This document shows positions 7,177 to 14,445 of a stretch of 26,542 bases of DNA, in pieces. This stretch comes from JANRKG01 sp033763635. GTDB lineage: Bacteria > Cyanobacteriota > Cyanobacteriia > GCF-001939115. The stretch's first letter is position 1. Every line of letters starts with the position of its first letter. The stretch lies in the NCBI GenBank assembly GCA_033763635.1, contig JANRKG010000266.1, positions 1-26,542 on the forward strand, written 5' to 3'. The position numbers and the translations under genes were made by a program. The notes beneath the pieces are model-generated. The model was not told the origin of the DNA. It did no database searches and saw only the letters and a program-made list of their open reading frames with translations.

Positions 7177-7500
7177 CTAGGATGCCAGCGCAACTTCTAG
7201 CTTTTCCTGCAATTCGCCTTTCTGGTAAAGCTCAATCAGAATATCCGAACCACCAACGAATTCTCCATTGATATAAACCTGCGGAATGGTGGGCCAGTTA
7301 GAGTATTCTTTAATACCCTGACGAATATCGGGGTCTGCTAATACATCTACTGTCTCAAAGGGCACACCCATTGCATTAAGAATTTGCACAACATTGTTGG
7401 AGAATCCACACTGGGGCATGAGTTTATTGCCCTTCATGAAAACCAGGATCTTGTTCTGTTTGACCAGGCCATCAATCTTTGCTTGCACTTCTGGAGTCAT
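7177..7500 (-). CDS. grxD: Monothiol CGFS glutaredoxin (Grx4/GrxD)
   Basis: A 107-aa class II glutaredoxin that binds a [2Fe-2S] cluster with glutathione and passes clusters on or senses iron, usually as a dimer or as a heterodimer with BolA. The monothiol active site CGFS is at 31-34, after FMKGNKLMPQ. The glutathione-binding WPTIPQVYINGEFVGG and SDI segments follow. The length is normal for the family. The start is placed at ATG 7500 because GGAG lies a few bases before it; an in-frame extension to 7515 adds five residues (MVGDT) that the family lacks. bolA lies 207 bases upstream on the same strand, matching the known Grx4-BolA partnership. The spacer between them carries tandem repeats. 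A terminator lies at 7035-7066. Confidence 0.93.
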   Translation of the reverse strand: MTPEVQAKIDGLVKQNKILVFMKGNKLMPQCGFSNNVVQILNAMGVPFETVDVLADPDIRQGIKEYSNWPTIPQVYINGEFVGGSDILIELYQKGELQEKLEVALAS

Positions 7501-7590
7501 CGTGTCTCCTACCATCTTGTTAACGTGATTACCGAATCATTCAAGTGAACCAGCAACTAGCCTTCTCAAAAGGACTGGATGTGGTTTCTT

Positions 7591-7618
7591 CACAGTCATG
7601 TTTTCACAGTCATGTTTT
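7591..7618. repeat. Perfect 14-bp tandem duplication between bolA and grxD
   Basis: CACAGTCATGTTTT occurs twice without a gap. Two further near-repeats follow, CGCGATCGTTTTT (7619-7631) and CGTGATCGCTTCTT (7632-7645), which also form a GCGATC/GATCGC stem. The block lies in the bolA-grxD spacer and may affect read-through of the cotranscript. Confidence 0.85.
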
Positions 7619-7707
7619 CGCGATCGTTTTTCGTGATCGCTTCTTCGATCATTTTAGTGATCTAGAGCGTCAGAAAACCTATTCAAACCTTATAGGAATC
7701 AGTAATT

Positions 7708-7968
7708 CTAACTAGCCTGTAGGGTTGCTGCCCAATCTTGAGGCGTATAAGTTTTGAGTGCCAGGGCATGAATTGCCTCGCTAGACATCGCTTCTCGCAA
7801 GGCTCCATACACCATTTGATGCTGCTGCACCAGGCTCTTGCCTTCAAAAGCCGAAGAAACGATCGTGGCCTGATAGTGATCGCCACCTCCCGTCAAATCT
7901 TGAAGTTGAACCTCTGCATCGGGCATTGCAGATTTGATCATGGTTACAACATAATCCGGGGTAATCAT
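7708..7968 (-). CDS. BolA family protein
   Basis: An 86-aa BolA-like protein, the usual partner of CGFS glutaredoxins in iron-sulfur cluster binding and iron/redox signalling. The class II KH-like fold is visible. ITPDYVVTMIKSAMPDAEVQ forms helix 1 and strand 1, GGGDHYQATIVSSAFEGKS carries the potential ligand His31 in the variable loop, and SEAIHALALKTYTPQDW holds the signature His67. The start is ATG at 7968, supported by AGGAG six bases upstream; the longer frame to 8079 overlaps the end of the upstream gene and adds non-family sequence. It lies 46 bases after the exported helical protein and upstream of grxD, all on one strand and probably cotranscribed. The family is certain; a specific role in this organism is inference. 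Confidence 0.92.
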   Translation of the reverse strand: MITPDYVVTMIKSAMPDAEVQLQDLTGGGDHYQATIVSSAFEGKSLVQQHQMVYGALREAMSSEAIHALALKTYTPQDWAATLQAS

Positions 7969-8014
7969 CAGAACTCCTGTGAAGGGATGGACTCGATCGA
8001 CGCTAGCAAGAACT

Positions 8015-8623
8015 TTATTTTGAAGATGACGTAGAGGGAACAGACGGCCCTCCCTGGGGAGGATAGGGAGACTCCACAAAGCCCAGCTCGAATAATTGTT
8101 GGTAAGCCTTACGACCTAAATCCCGGGTTGGTTGTTGGCTACGAATAATTTGAATTAAGAGGGGTACAGACAGTTCAGGTTGATTTTGGGCGCGGTGGAC
8201 GAGGGCCAGTTGATAAGTGGCCTGATCTCGCATCTGGGCCGTTTCCAGGGCACGGCGACGTTGCAGATCTGCAATTCGATTGTCAATGCCAGAAAAGCTA
8301 GAAGCCAGGTCTTGATAGAAATTAGAAAGCTGGTTAAAAACCTGACGGGCCTCTTGCAGCTTTTGAACTGCAATATCGTACCGCTGAGAGGAAACGGCGC
8401 TGCTGGCCTCATTCATCAAGCGTTGTCCTCCCTGGATGCTTAGAATGCTGGCATCTTGGGTGAGGGGTTTGAGTTCAGTTGGATTGCTGGGAGCGGCAGG
8501 GGAGACAACAGGAGCAGGTTTCGATTGAGCGCGAACAGCCGGAACCAAACCCAGAACCAGGAGAGTCGATAGCAAAGCTGCATGAGCAGGGCGAGGGGAG
8601 CGAGCAATTCTGGGCAGTATCAT
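8015..8623 (-). CDS. Exported protein with TPR-like helices, unknown function
   Basis: A 202-aa protein with a signal peptide of about 32 residues (basic RIARSPRP, then hydrophobic ALLSTLLVLGLVPAV, cleavage near RA-Q). A Pro/Ser-rich linker runs to about residue 60. The rest (about 64-190) is helical and amphipathic, with repeat-like segments such as RLMNEASSAVSSQRYDIAVQ and ATYQLALVHRAQNQPELSVP. These resemble tetratricopeptide repeats, and the Ser/Pro-rich tail is typical of a periplasmic protein. It leads the bolA-grxD cluster and may be cotranscribed with it, but a periplasmic protein cannot contact those cytosolic partners directly, so the link may be promoter sharing. The start ATG at 8623 has no strong Shine-Dalgarno. 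I do not recognise a named family. Confidence 0.72.
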   Translation of the reverse strand: MILPRIARSPRPAHAALLSTLLVLGLVPAVRAQSKPAPVVSPAAPSNPTELKPLTQDASILSIQGGQRLMNEASSAVSSQRYDIAVQKLQEARQVFNQLSNFYQDLASSFSGIDNRIADLQRRRALETAQMRDQATYQLALVHRAQNQPELSVPLLIQIIRSQQPTRDLGRKAYQQLFELGFVESPYPPQGGPSVPSTSSSK

Positions 8624-8763
8624 GGGGGAACTCAGCCGTTAAAAATTGTGATTTTGGATATCTTTCAAATTTAAGCATAAAATCTTATTCCCTTGGACTG
8701 ACATCTCAGCTATCTGGGATCAACATTGGAAGTTGAGTGAACCCAGACCAGGATTGAAGATTG

Positions 8764-9738
8764 CTAATCCTGCTCAAATGCTCTTCCTAAAGCAGCGGGG
8801 GGAGTGGAGCGAATGGCCTGGGTCAGAACGCGACGGAGAGACGTTGGCAGTCTTGATAAGAGGCGATCGAGCCATTCACTAGAAGTTAAAACCAGCACAA
8901 AAATCATCAACACAAAGGGAGCAACCGTCAATACCTGGGTGGGAATGTCGGGGAGGGCACTCTGGGCTACACTTGCCAGGGATTGCAGGATGCTAAACAA
9001 ATAGGCTCCCAGGGCAACCCGCACAGGATTCCATCCGCCAAAGATGACGATCGCCAGGGCAATCCAGCCGTACCCTGCCGTGTGGCGGTGGCTCCACCCT
9101 GCCTTAAAGTCCAGGGAAAAGGCCGCCCCTGCAAAGCCCATTAACGCTCCCCCAATGAGCAAATAGAGGTAATGCATCCAGAGCACATTCTGGCCTCGCG
9201 CAAAGGCGGCTTCAGGCTGCTCTCCGATCGCCCGGAGCATCAACCCATGCCGGGTGCGGTAGAAGAAAATCCAGGTGCCGATAATCAGCAGGTAACTGAG
9301 GTAGACCAGCAGATCGCTCTGGAACAGGAGCGGCCCCAGAATGGGAATCTCCTGCAAGAGGGGGATCTTAAAGCTGGGAATCGTTGGCCCTGGAATTCGC
9401 ACAAAAGGATTGCCTAGAAAAGAGGATAAGTCGCCACAAAGAAGCGCCAGCACAAACCCGATCGCAACCTGGGATTGTTTCAGAGTGAGGGAACCAAAGG
9501 CCACGATCAGAGCGATCAAGCCTCCCACCAGGGCGGCTCCGGCAAATCCTAACAGCAAACTATTAGTCGTCTTTGCGATTGCAAATCCAGTCATCGCCCC
9601 CAGTAGGATTGTCCCCTCCGCAGACAGGTTAATCACTCCGGCCCGTTCCGTAATGGTTTCGCCAATGCAAGCGAAGATCAGGGGAGTGGCAGCAGCGATC
9701 GCAGTTGCAAGAATCGTCAAAAATTGGTTGAGATCCAC
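8764..9738 (-). CDS. BMP-type ABC importer, permease 2 (NupQ/YufQ-like)
   Basis: Inner-membrane permease of 324 aa from the branched-chain amino-acid/ribose transporter superfamily (BPD_transp_2). The N-terminal segment TPLIFACIGETITERAGVINLSAEG is the family hallmark. Some eight to nine membrane spans follow, with the cytoplasmic coupling region RTRHGLMLRAIGEQPEAAFARG at about 160-181. GTG at 9738 starts six bases after the first permease's stop, preceded by an AGGA-containing leader. It is last in the four-gene unit (binding protein, ATPase, permease 1, permease 2). It should pair with permease 1 as a heterodimeric channel. The cargo is likely a nucleoside or purine by analogy with B. subtilis NupNOPQ, but this is inference. 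Confidence 0.9.
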   Translation of the reverse strand: MDLNQFLTILATAIAAATPLIFACIGETITERAGVINLSAEGTILLGAMTGFAIAKTTNSLLLGFAGAALVGGLIALIVAFGSLTLKQSQVAIGFVLALLCGDLSSFLGNPFVRIPGPTIPSFKIPLLQEIPILGPLLFQSDLLVYLSYLLIIGTWIFFYRTRHGLMLRAIGEQPEAAFARGQNVLWMHYLYLLIGGALMGFAGAAFSLDFKAGWSHRHTAGYGWIALAIVIFGGWNPVRVALGAYLFSILQSLASVAQSALPDIPTQVLTVAPFVLMIFVLVLTSSEWLDRLLSRLPTSLRRVLTQAIRSTPPAALGRAFEQD

Positions 9739-9744
9739 GGCCCG

Positions 9745-10773
9745 TTATCCTTTCATTTCTTCATTCTTAAAATTGCGAGCCAACCCCTGCCCAAAGAGGG
9801 CAAAAAGCACGATGGTGCCCTGGATCACCCCTGCAAGAGAGGATTCTAGATTCAGGGAGAGGGGAAGTTGCAGACTCCCAATATTCAGGGCACTAAAGAA
9901 AAAGGAAACGGGCACAATCCAGAGGGGATCAAAATTAATCAGCATCACCACCAGGAGCGCCAAAAAACCCAGATTGCTTGAAATGTTAGGGATCAATCGA
10001 TGGAACACGGCGAGTACCTGCAAAGCGCCAGCGATCCCAGCAAAAGCGCCACAAAGGGCAAACGATCCAAGAAGGCGGTTGACAGCGGGAATCCCCAGCA
10101 CATAAGAGGCCCGGAGATTGTGCCCCACTGCCCGGAGTTGCAACCCAAAGTGAGTTCCCCGAATTACAAGAATCGTCACCACGACTGAGACAATCCCCAG
10201 GAGCAGGGCGATCGGGCTAGCTTCCGTTTTGCCGATCGTTCCCAGCCAGAGGGATTCATTGAACAACTCAGTACCGCTCATGCTGGCAATCCCAGGCCGT
10301 TTCCAGGGACCGAAGATCAAGTAAAGCGCCAACCCTTGAGCCATGAAGTTAAGGCCCAATCCCGCAAAGATTTCGTTAATTCGCCCATAAATCTTGAGAA
10401 CTCCGGCAAAGAGTCCCCAGAGAACCCCCGCCAGTGCCCCCAGCCCCAACCCCATCAAAATTACCAGGGGCGCAGGTAACATCGGTTCAAAGACGCGGAG
10501 GGCCAAAGTCGTGCCGATCGCCCCCAGCATCACCTGACCCTCGATCCCCAGGTTATAAAGCCCCGCTGCAAAGGTAAAGATGAGGCCACAGGAACACAAC
10601 ATTAAAGGGGCCAGGGTTGCCAGCACCCGCGCAAACTGATCCAGTGTGCCAAAAGCTCCACTCCACAAGCTCAACATTACATTGAGGGGAGAGGCTCCTG
10701 CCAACAAAACCAGTCCGGACAGAAACACCAGGGCAAGGCCCAGAGATCCAGCCTGATACATCGCTCTGGGCAT
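9745..10773 (-). CDS. BMP-type ABC importer, permease 1 (NupP/YufP-like)
   Basis: A 342-aa inner-membrane permease, partner of the downstream permease. It has a hydrophobic N-terminal signal-anchor, then the family hallmark LATLAPLMLCSCGLIFTF followed by AGLYNLGIEGQVMLGA near 62-83. About nine to ten spans follow, with the coupling loop RGTHFGLQLRAVGHNLRASY at about 205-224. The start ATG at 10773 overlaps the ATPase stop as TAATG, which implies translational coupling. The C-terminus ends in a short charged tail (NFKNEEMKG). Family and role in the complex are clear; specificity is not visible in permeases. Confidence 0.9.
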   Translation of the reverse strand: MPRAMYQAGSLGLALVFLSGLVLLAGASPLNVMLSLWSGAFGTLDQFARVLATLAPLMLCSCGLIFTFAAGLYNLGIEGQVMLGAIGTTLALRVFEPMLPAPLVILMGLGLGALAGVLWGLFAGVLKIYGRINEIFAGLGLNFMAQGLALYLIFGPWKRPGIASMSGTELFNESLWLGTIGKTEASPIALLLGIVSVVVTILVIRGTHFGLQLRAVGHNLRASYVLGIPAVNRLLGSFALCGAFAGIAGALQVLAVFHRLIPNISSNLGFLALLVVMLINFDPLWIVPVSFFFSALNIGSLQLPLSLNLESSLAGVIQGTIVLFALFGQGLARNFKNEEMKG

Positions 10774-12251
10774 TACTCAAACCTCCCACCAATCATTTGA
10801 CCCAGCTTATCGGCAGTTAACGCTTGTACGGGGATCGGATCGGACATGCGCCCTCCGCTAAACACCATGACCCGATCGCTATATTGCACAATCTCATCCA
10901 GGTCAGAGGAAATAAATAGGATCGTGGTTCCGGTTTCGCAACGGGCGATCAGTTGTTGCCAGACCCATAGCGTAGATTCAATGTCTAACCCACGAGTTGG
11001 ATGTTCCATTAACAAAAGGGTTAGAGGAACAGGCATCAACGCCAATTGAGTTCGTTGCTGATTGCCGCCTGAAAGCCTTTCTACCAGAGTACTGGGCCGT
11101 CCGCGAATACTGAAGGTGCCGATCGCCTGTTGGGCCAGTTTGGTGATCTCCCGCCAGTCAATCAAGAAACCTGGATTGGGATGGCGCAACGCCACATGCT
11201 CTTGAATGGACAACCCCCGGATCAAGCCTTCTTTGAGGCGATCGGCAGGAACATAACTGACCCCAGCATCCAGAAATGCCTGATAAGGTTTGTGGGCCAT
11301 CTCAGTTCCCTCAATTTTAAGTTGGCCCTGAACGGGATGAAGCAACCCGGCACAGAGTTGGAGGAGGAGTTGTTGACCACTTCCCTCTAGCCCTGCCAGA
11401 CCAATAACTTCCCCCCTCCGAACTGTCAAACGATCGACAGTCAACGTGAGGCGATCGGTTTTCAGACTGATCCCCTGAAATTCCAGGGCTGTCTCTTCCT
11501 GAAAAGTGGCAGGTTTGGCAGGCATCGACAGTTCCCGCCCAAACATGAGATCCACCAGACGAGTAGCCAGGTCGGGTGGGATGGGACGAATGATGTCCAG
11601 ATGTCCGGCGACCTGGCCCTGGCGCATGACCGTGACCCGATCGCACAACTCTTCCACATCCTCTAACTTGTGAGATACAAAAATTACCGATTTCCCCTGG
11701 GCCGCCAGTTGCTTCATCGCCTCAAACAAAGCAGTCTTTTGGGAAGCGGAAATACCTGTGGTAGGTTCATCCAAAACGAGGGTATTCACCCCCAAGGACA
11801 ACAATCGCAGAATTTCTACTTGTTGCCGCTCCCCGACCGTGAGTTCGCTTAGTTGGGCTTGCCCATCCAGGCGAAAATTGAACTGAGCGGCCAGGTCCCG
11901 AAACTCTCGCAGGGCAGTACGAGCATTCAGGAACAGCCCCCCTGTTTTGCCCATCATGAAGTTATCCAGCACCGTCAAGGGGGGGAAGTCCAGGGGATCT
12001 TGATGGAGCATCCCGATCCCCCGCCGAATCGCCTCTGCTGGAGTTTGGATGGGAATCGATTTCCCATTTAGCAAAATTTCACCGCGATCGTGGGTGATAA
12101 AGCCACTGAGAATCTTTACCAGCGTACTTTTACCCGCTCCGTTTTCCCCCAACAGGCCATGAATGCTTCCGGCAGCGATCGTCACCGACACATCATCATT
12201 GGCTTGTACGGGGCCGAAGCGTTTTGAAATGTGCTGGAGTTCAACCTGCAT
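10773..12251 (-). CDS. BMP-type ABC importer, tandem-NBD ATPase (NupO/YufO-like)
   Basis: A 492-aa ATPase with two fused nucleotide-binding domains, as in sugar and nucleoside importers. Domain 1 has Walker A GENGAGKS (35-42), Q-loop region LHQDP, signature LTVGERQQVE (137-146), Walker B LVLDEPTTG (158-166) and switch His in FVSHKLED. Domain 2 is degenerate. Its Walker A reads GLEGSGQQ (287-294) with no Lys-Ser/Thr, and the Walker B/catalytic region reads LLMEHPTRGLD (413-423) with His where the catalytic Glu should be. It keeps a good signature, LSGGNQQR (393-400). This asymmetry, with one catalytic and one degenerate site, is normal for the group. The start ATG is 87 bases after the binding-protein gene. 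It is translationally coupled to permease 1. Confidence 0.93.
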   Translation of the reverse strand: MQVELQHISKRFGPVQANDDVSVTIAAGSIHGLLGENGAGKSTLVKILSGFITHDRGEILLNGKSIPIQTPAEAIRRGIGMLHQDPLDFPPLTVLDNFMMGKTGGLFLNARTALREFRDLAAQFNFRLDGQAQLSELTVGERQQVEILRLLSLGVNTLVLDEPTTGISASQKTALFEAMKQLAAQGKSVIFVSHKLEDVEELCDRVTVMRQGQVAGHLDIIRPIPPDLATRLVDLMFGRELSMPAKPATFQEETALEFQGISLKTDRLTLTVDRLTVRRGEVIGLAGLEGSGQQLLLQLCAGLLHPVQGQLKIEGTEMAHKPYQAFLDAGVSYVPADRLKEGLIRGLSIQEHVALRHPNPGFLIDWREITKLAQQAIGTFSIRGRPSTLVERLSGGNQQRTQLALMPVPLTLLLMEHPTRGLDIESTLWVWQQLIARCETGTTILFISSDLDEIVQYSDRVMVFSGGRMSDPIPVQALTADKLGQMIGGRFE

Positions 12252-12338
12252 GGCAGAAACCGGGATAGATTGCCGCGAATAGAAAATTAGAACTAAACGC
12301 GATGATCGGAGAGATGCGAAATGTTAGGTCTCGACAGA

Positions 12339-13586
12339 TCACGATGATTTGCTGCTGAGACCTTCGATCCCCTGCAACAACTGGGGCATATACCAGATTT
12401 TCTGCGGGGTTGCCTTTTCCCCAGCTTTCAGAAAATCAGTTCCATCCTGGAACTTTAACGGTCCCTGGTAGAGGTTGATACTGCTATCTGCCAAGCCACC
12501 GATAAACTTATCCAGATCAGCTTTCCGATCGCCCAACGCCTGCCCATAGGAGAACCCAATTCCAGAGGTCTCTGAGTTAAGATTTTTCCAGTCTGGCCCA
12601 AACTGGCTAAACGTCCCTGTGTACTTACCTGCTGAAGCTTGTTGAATCTTCTCCATATAGGAGGGTCCCCAATTGTAATAGGGAGAGCCGAGGCAAATAT
12701 CTGGTGCAAGATCACAACCCGTTTTCAAGTCATAGTGAACAAACTTCACTTTTTTGCCTGCCTGGGCCGCTTTCTTCCCTTGTACTGCGGTTTCTGGGGT
12801 ATCTAAACCAGACATCACCACATCATATCCACCGTTATAGAAATCATCTGCAACTTTGGTCGGGTCTAGCGTTACACCCGGAATGTTGAACCAGAACCCA
12901 ATCCAGGTGACTTTGAATTTCAAATCTTCTGCTTTCTTTCCTCGATATTGAGTCCAGCAGTGACGCGCCCCCAGGTAAGCGGCGGAGACCAGGCGACGGG
13001 TTTCATCCTGTACCAGTGGACCCAGGTAGCCAATCTTCCCTGTTTCCGATCCCAGAGCCGCCGCACATCCAGCGATCATCTTCCCGTACTCCATCTGGCC
13101 CATCAGGTTGCCGAGATTTTGCTGGTTCTTAAAGTTCTTGCCTTCCTTCCAGGCGTAATCCCCAGAGGCATGCAGCACAGTGACACCAGGATGTTTCTTG
13201 GCAGTCTCCAGGGCATCATCCTTAAAGTCATCGGAGTTAAAGATCACAAACTTTGCGCCCTTTGCGATCAGGTCATCTGCGATCTGAGAACCTTTGACAT
13301 TCGGGCGATCGGCAGGATTGACCTTATCCACATACTCAAACTTTACATTGGGCATTTTTCCCATCACGTACTGGGTGGCCTCGTAGTGAGCCTGGTTCCA
13401 CCCGCCATCATTTCGAGGACCGACCAGCACCATCCCAACCGTATAGTTATTCCCTGCCACCTGGGGATCTGGGGAATTCGCAGTCGGGGAAATAGGTGTG
13501 GAAGAGGGGGGAGCATTAGTACAAGCTCCAAAGAACAAACCGAGTAGTGCGTACAGCGCTGATTTTCCAATCTGGTCAAGTTTCAT
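12339..13586 (-). CDS. BMP-family substrate-binding lipoprotein
   Basis: A 415-aa periplasmic receptor of the basic membrane protein (BMP/PnrA) family. The signal peptide ends in a lipobox-like FFGAC with the acylatable Cys22 (Phe at -3 is unusual), followed by a Pro/Ser/Thr linker to about 45. The mature domain opens with YTVGMVLVGPRNDGGWNQAH, where the NDGGWNQ motif corresponds to the DxSFNQ-type ligand loop. Further conserved stretches are IFNSDDFKDDAL, NLGNLMGQMEYGKMIAG, KIGYLGPL, GYDVVMSGLDTPE and IGFSYGQALGD. Known family members bind purine nucleosides (PnrA, BmpA, NupN), and some bind riboflavin or autoinducer-like molecules. GAGAGG before the ATG at 13586 supports the start. It heads the four-gene importer and is divergent from the toxin-antitoxin-like pair. 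Confidence 0.92.
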   Translation of the reverse strand: MKLDQIGKSALYALLGLFFGACTNAPPSSTPISPTANSPDPQVAGNNYTVGMVLVGPRNDGGWNQAHYEATQYVMGKMPNVKFEYVDKVNPADRPNVKGSQIADDLIAKGAKFVIFNSDDFKDDALETAKKHPGVTVLHASGDYAWKEGKNFKNQQNLGNLMGQMEYGKMIAGCAAALGSETGKIGYLGPLVQDETRRLVSAAYLGARHCWTQYRGKKAEDLKFKVTWIGFWFNIPGVTLDPTKVADDFYNGGYDVVMSGLDTPETAVQGKKAAQAGKKVKFVHYDLKTGCDLAPDICLGSPYYNWGPSYMEKIQQASAGKYTGTFSQFGPDWKNLNSETSGIGFSYGQALGDRKADLDKFIGGLADSSINLYQGPLKFQDGTDFLKAGEKATPQKIWYMPQLLQGIEGLSSKSS

Positions 13587-13683
13587 ACTGCCTCTCTAGC
13601 CTCACACACCAGAAAACACGCATTCTCAATTAACGGCATCTCATGGGTGAAAAATGTATCACGACCAACAAAAAGAACACCTT

Positions 13684-13765
13684 CTTCCATTGCTGATGGA
13701 AGTGAAGAAGTCAGAAGCCAGACGTAGGATACAGGAGAATTGCCCTATCCTAATTTCTGACTTCT
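13684..13765. repeat. Nested inverted repeats between the BMP importer and the TA-like pair
   Basis: A small perfect hairpin, CTTCCAT/ATGGAAG (13684-13702), is followed by outer arms AGAAGTCAGAA (13706-13716) and TTCTGACTTCT (13755-13765). These enclose inner arms TAGGATA (13725-13731) and TATCCTA (13746-13752). The right end is 33 bases before the + strand ATG at 13799. The left arm also reads as near-heptads (AGAAGTC, AGAAGCC, AGACGTA). It may be an operator for the pair, a terminator or a small mobile-repeat relic. Confidence 0.6.
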
Positions 13766-13798
13766 GAAATCTACCACGCTCCTTATCTAGCTATCGTT

Positions 13799-13996
13799 AT
13801 GAATCCTTTAAGAAGCCGTGTTCACCGTCTGGTCGATCGCCTCTCCGATGAAGATCTGGAAGATGTGTGGATTGCCATGCGGAATTACTATTACGATTCC
13901 TATGTGTTGAAGGCGATCGCCGATGCCAAGGCAACGCTGCGACCGGGAGACACCCTCAACCGGGAAGAAGCATTACGTTTCTTACTGATGTTATAA
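13799..13996 (+). CDS. Putative antitoxin of a type II toxin-antitoxin pair
   Basis: A 65-aa acidic, helical protein. The N-terminal half, RVHRLVDRLSDEDLEDVWIA, continues into an aromatic cluster MRNYYYDSYVLKAI. The C-terminal part, LRPGDTLNREEALRFLL, has a phrase common in small cyanobacterial antitoxin-like proteins encoded just before RelE/ParE genes. It has no obvious DNA-binding motif of the MazE, Phd or RHH type. The toxin-like gene follows by 46 bases, and that spacer holds a 14-bp tandem repeat. There is no clear Shine-Dalgarno before ATG. The assignment rests mainly on size, position and partner. Autoregulation through the inverted repeats upstream is possible. Confidence 0.6.
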   Translation: MNPLRSRVHRLVDRLSDEDLEDVWIAMRNYYYDSYVLKAIADAKATLRPGDTLNREEALRFLLML

Positions 13997-14002
13997 AATC
14001 GT

Positions 14003-14030
14003 CTCCAACAACCCTTCTCCAACAACCCTA
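14003..14030. repeat. 14-bp tandem duplication in the antitoxin-toxin spacer
   Basis: CTCCAACAACCCTT is followed directly by CTCCAACAACCCTA. The copies differ in one base. They fill most of the 46-base spacer and push the toxin start away from the antitoxin stop, which is unusual for pairs that are normally overlapping or closely coupled. Confidence 0.85.
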
Positions 14031-14042
14031 TGGGTCTCCTCT

Positions 14043-14300
14043 GTGAAGCTTGAAATTCGGTATGAGCGGTCTTTTCTACAAGACTTAAAAGCCTTAGAAC
14101 CTGCTGCATATCAGCGGGTCCGTCAGTTTGTGTTTGAAGAGTTTTTGCAACTCAACCAGCTTCAAGACTTACCCGGTCTGCAACAGATGGGGGCCAGTGC
14201 CATTTACTATCGCTTTACCCTGGATAATTATCTCGTTGGCATTGAGATTACGGGGGAAATTGTTAAATTTGTCCGTATTCTCCCCCAACCTGATATTTGA
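14043..14300 (+). CDS. RelE/ParE-superfamily toxin-like protein
   Basis: An 85-aa protein with the RelE/ParE fold pattern. The N-terminal strand-helix is MKLEIRYERSFLQDLKALEP, a helix AYQRVRQFVFEEFLQLNQ follows, and then the core sheet ASAIYYRFTLDNYLVGIEI and EIVKFVRILPQPDI. Members are ribosome-dependent mRNA interferases or gyrase poisons. The usual C-terminal catalytic pattern (His-Arg then Ile-Tyr-Arg) is replaced by VRILPQPDI, so the mode and even the activity are uncertain. The start is GTG at 14043, in frame with the family-like N-terminus. It is followed 146 bases later by pgi on the same strand. Confidence 0.72.
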   Translation: MKLEIRYERSFLQDLKALEPAAYQRVRQFVFEEFLQLNQLQDLPGLQQMGASAIYYRFTLDNYLVGIEITGEIVKFVRILPQPDI

Positions 14301-14367
14301 AACTGGGACGATAGAGTACCATCACTGGAAGGTCAGGCTTGTGGAAGTTTCAGGAGATAACAGGAGG

Positions 14368-14387
14368 GAAATCCTTCCCTGGATTTC
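14368..14387 (+). promoter_or_regulatory. Leader hairpin upstream of pgi
   Basis: GAAATCC (14368-14374) pairs perfectly with GGATTTC (14381-14387) across a six-base loop, preceded by two CAGGAG copies ten bases apart. It lies 58 bases before the pgi ATG. No T-run follows, so it is not a plain terminator; the role is unknown. Confidence 0.3.
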
Positions 14388-14445
14388 TGGTTCTCCGCCA
14401 TCCTCACCGATACACTGGTGGATCGTTGTAACAGGTTAATTTGCT

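Noticed and set aside
9341..10105. 254-aa ORF on the + strand
   Set aside because: It is antisense to the two permease genes, basic and low in hydrophobic order; it is a shadow of well-supported genes.
12948..13547. 199-aa ORF on the + strand
   Set aside because: Antisense to the BMP lipoprotein gene, which has clear family motifs in its own frame.
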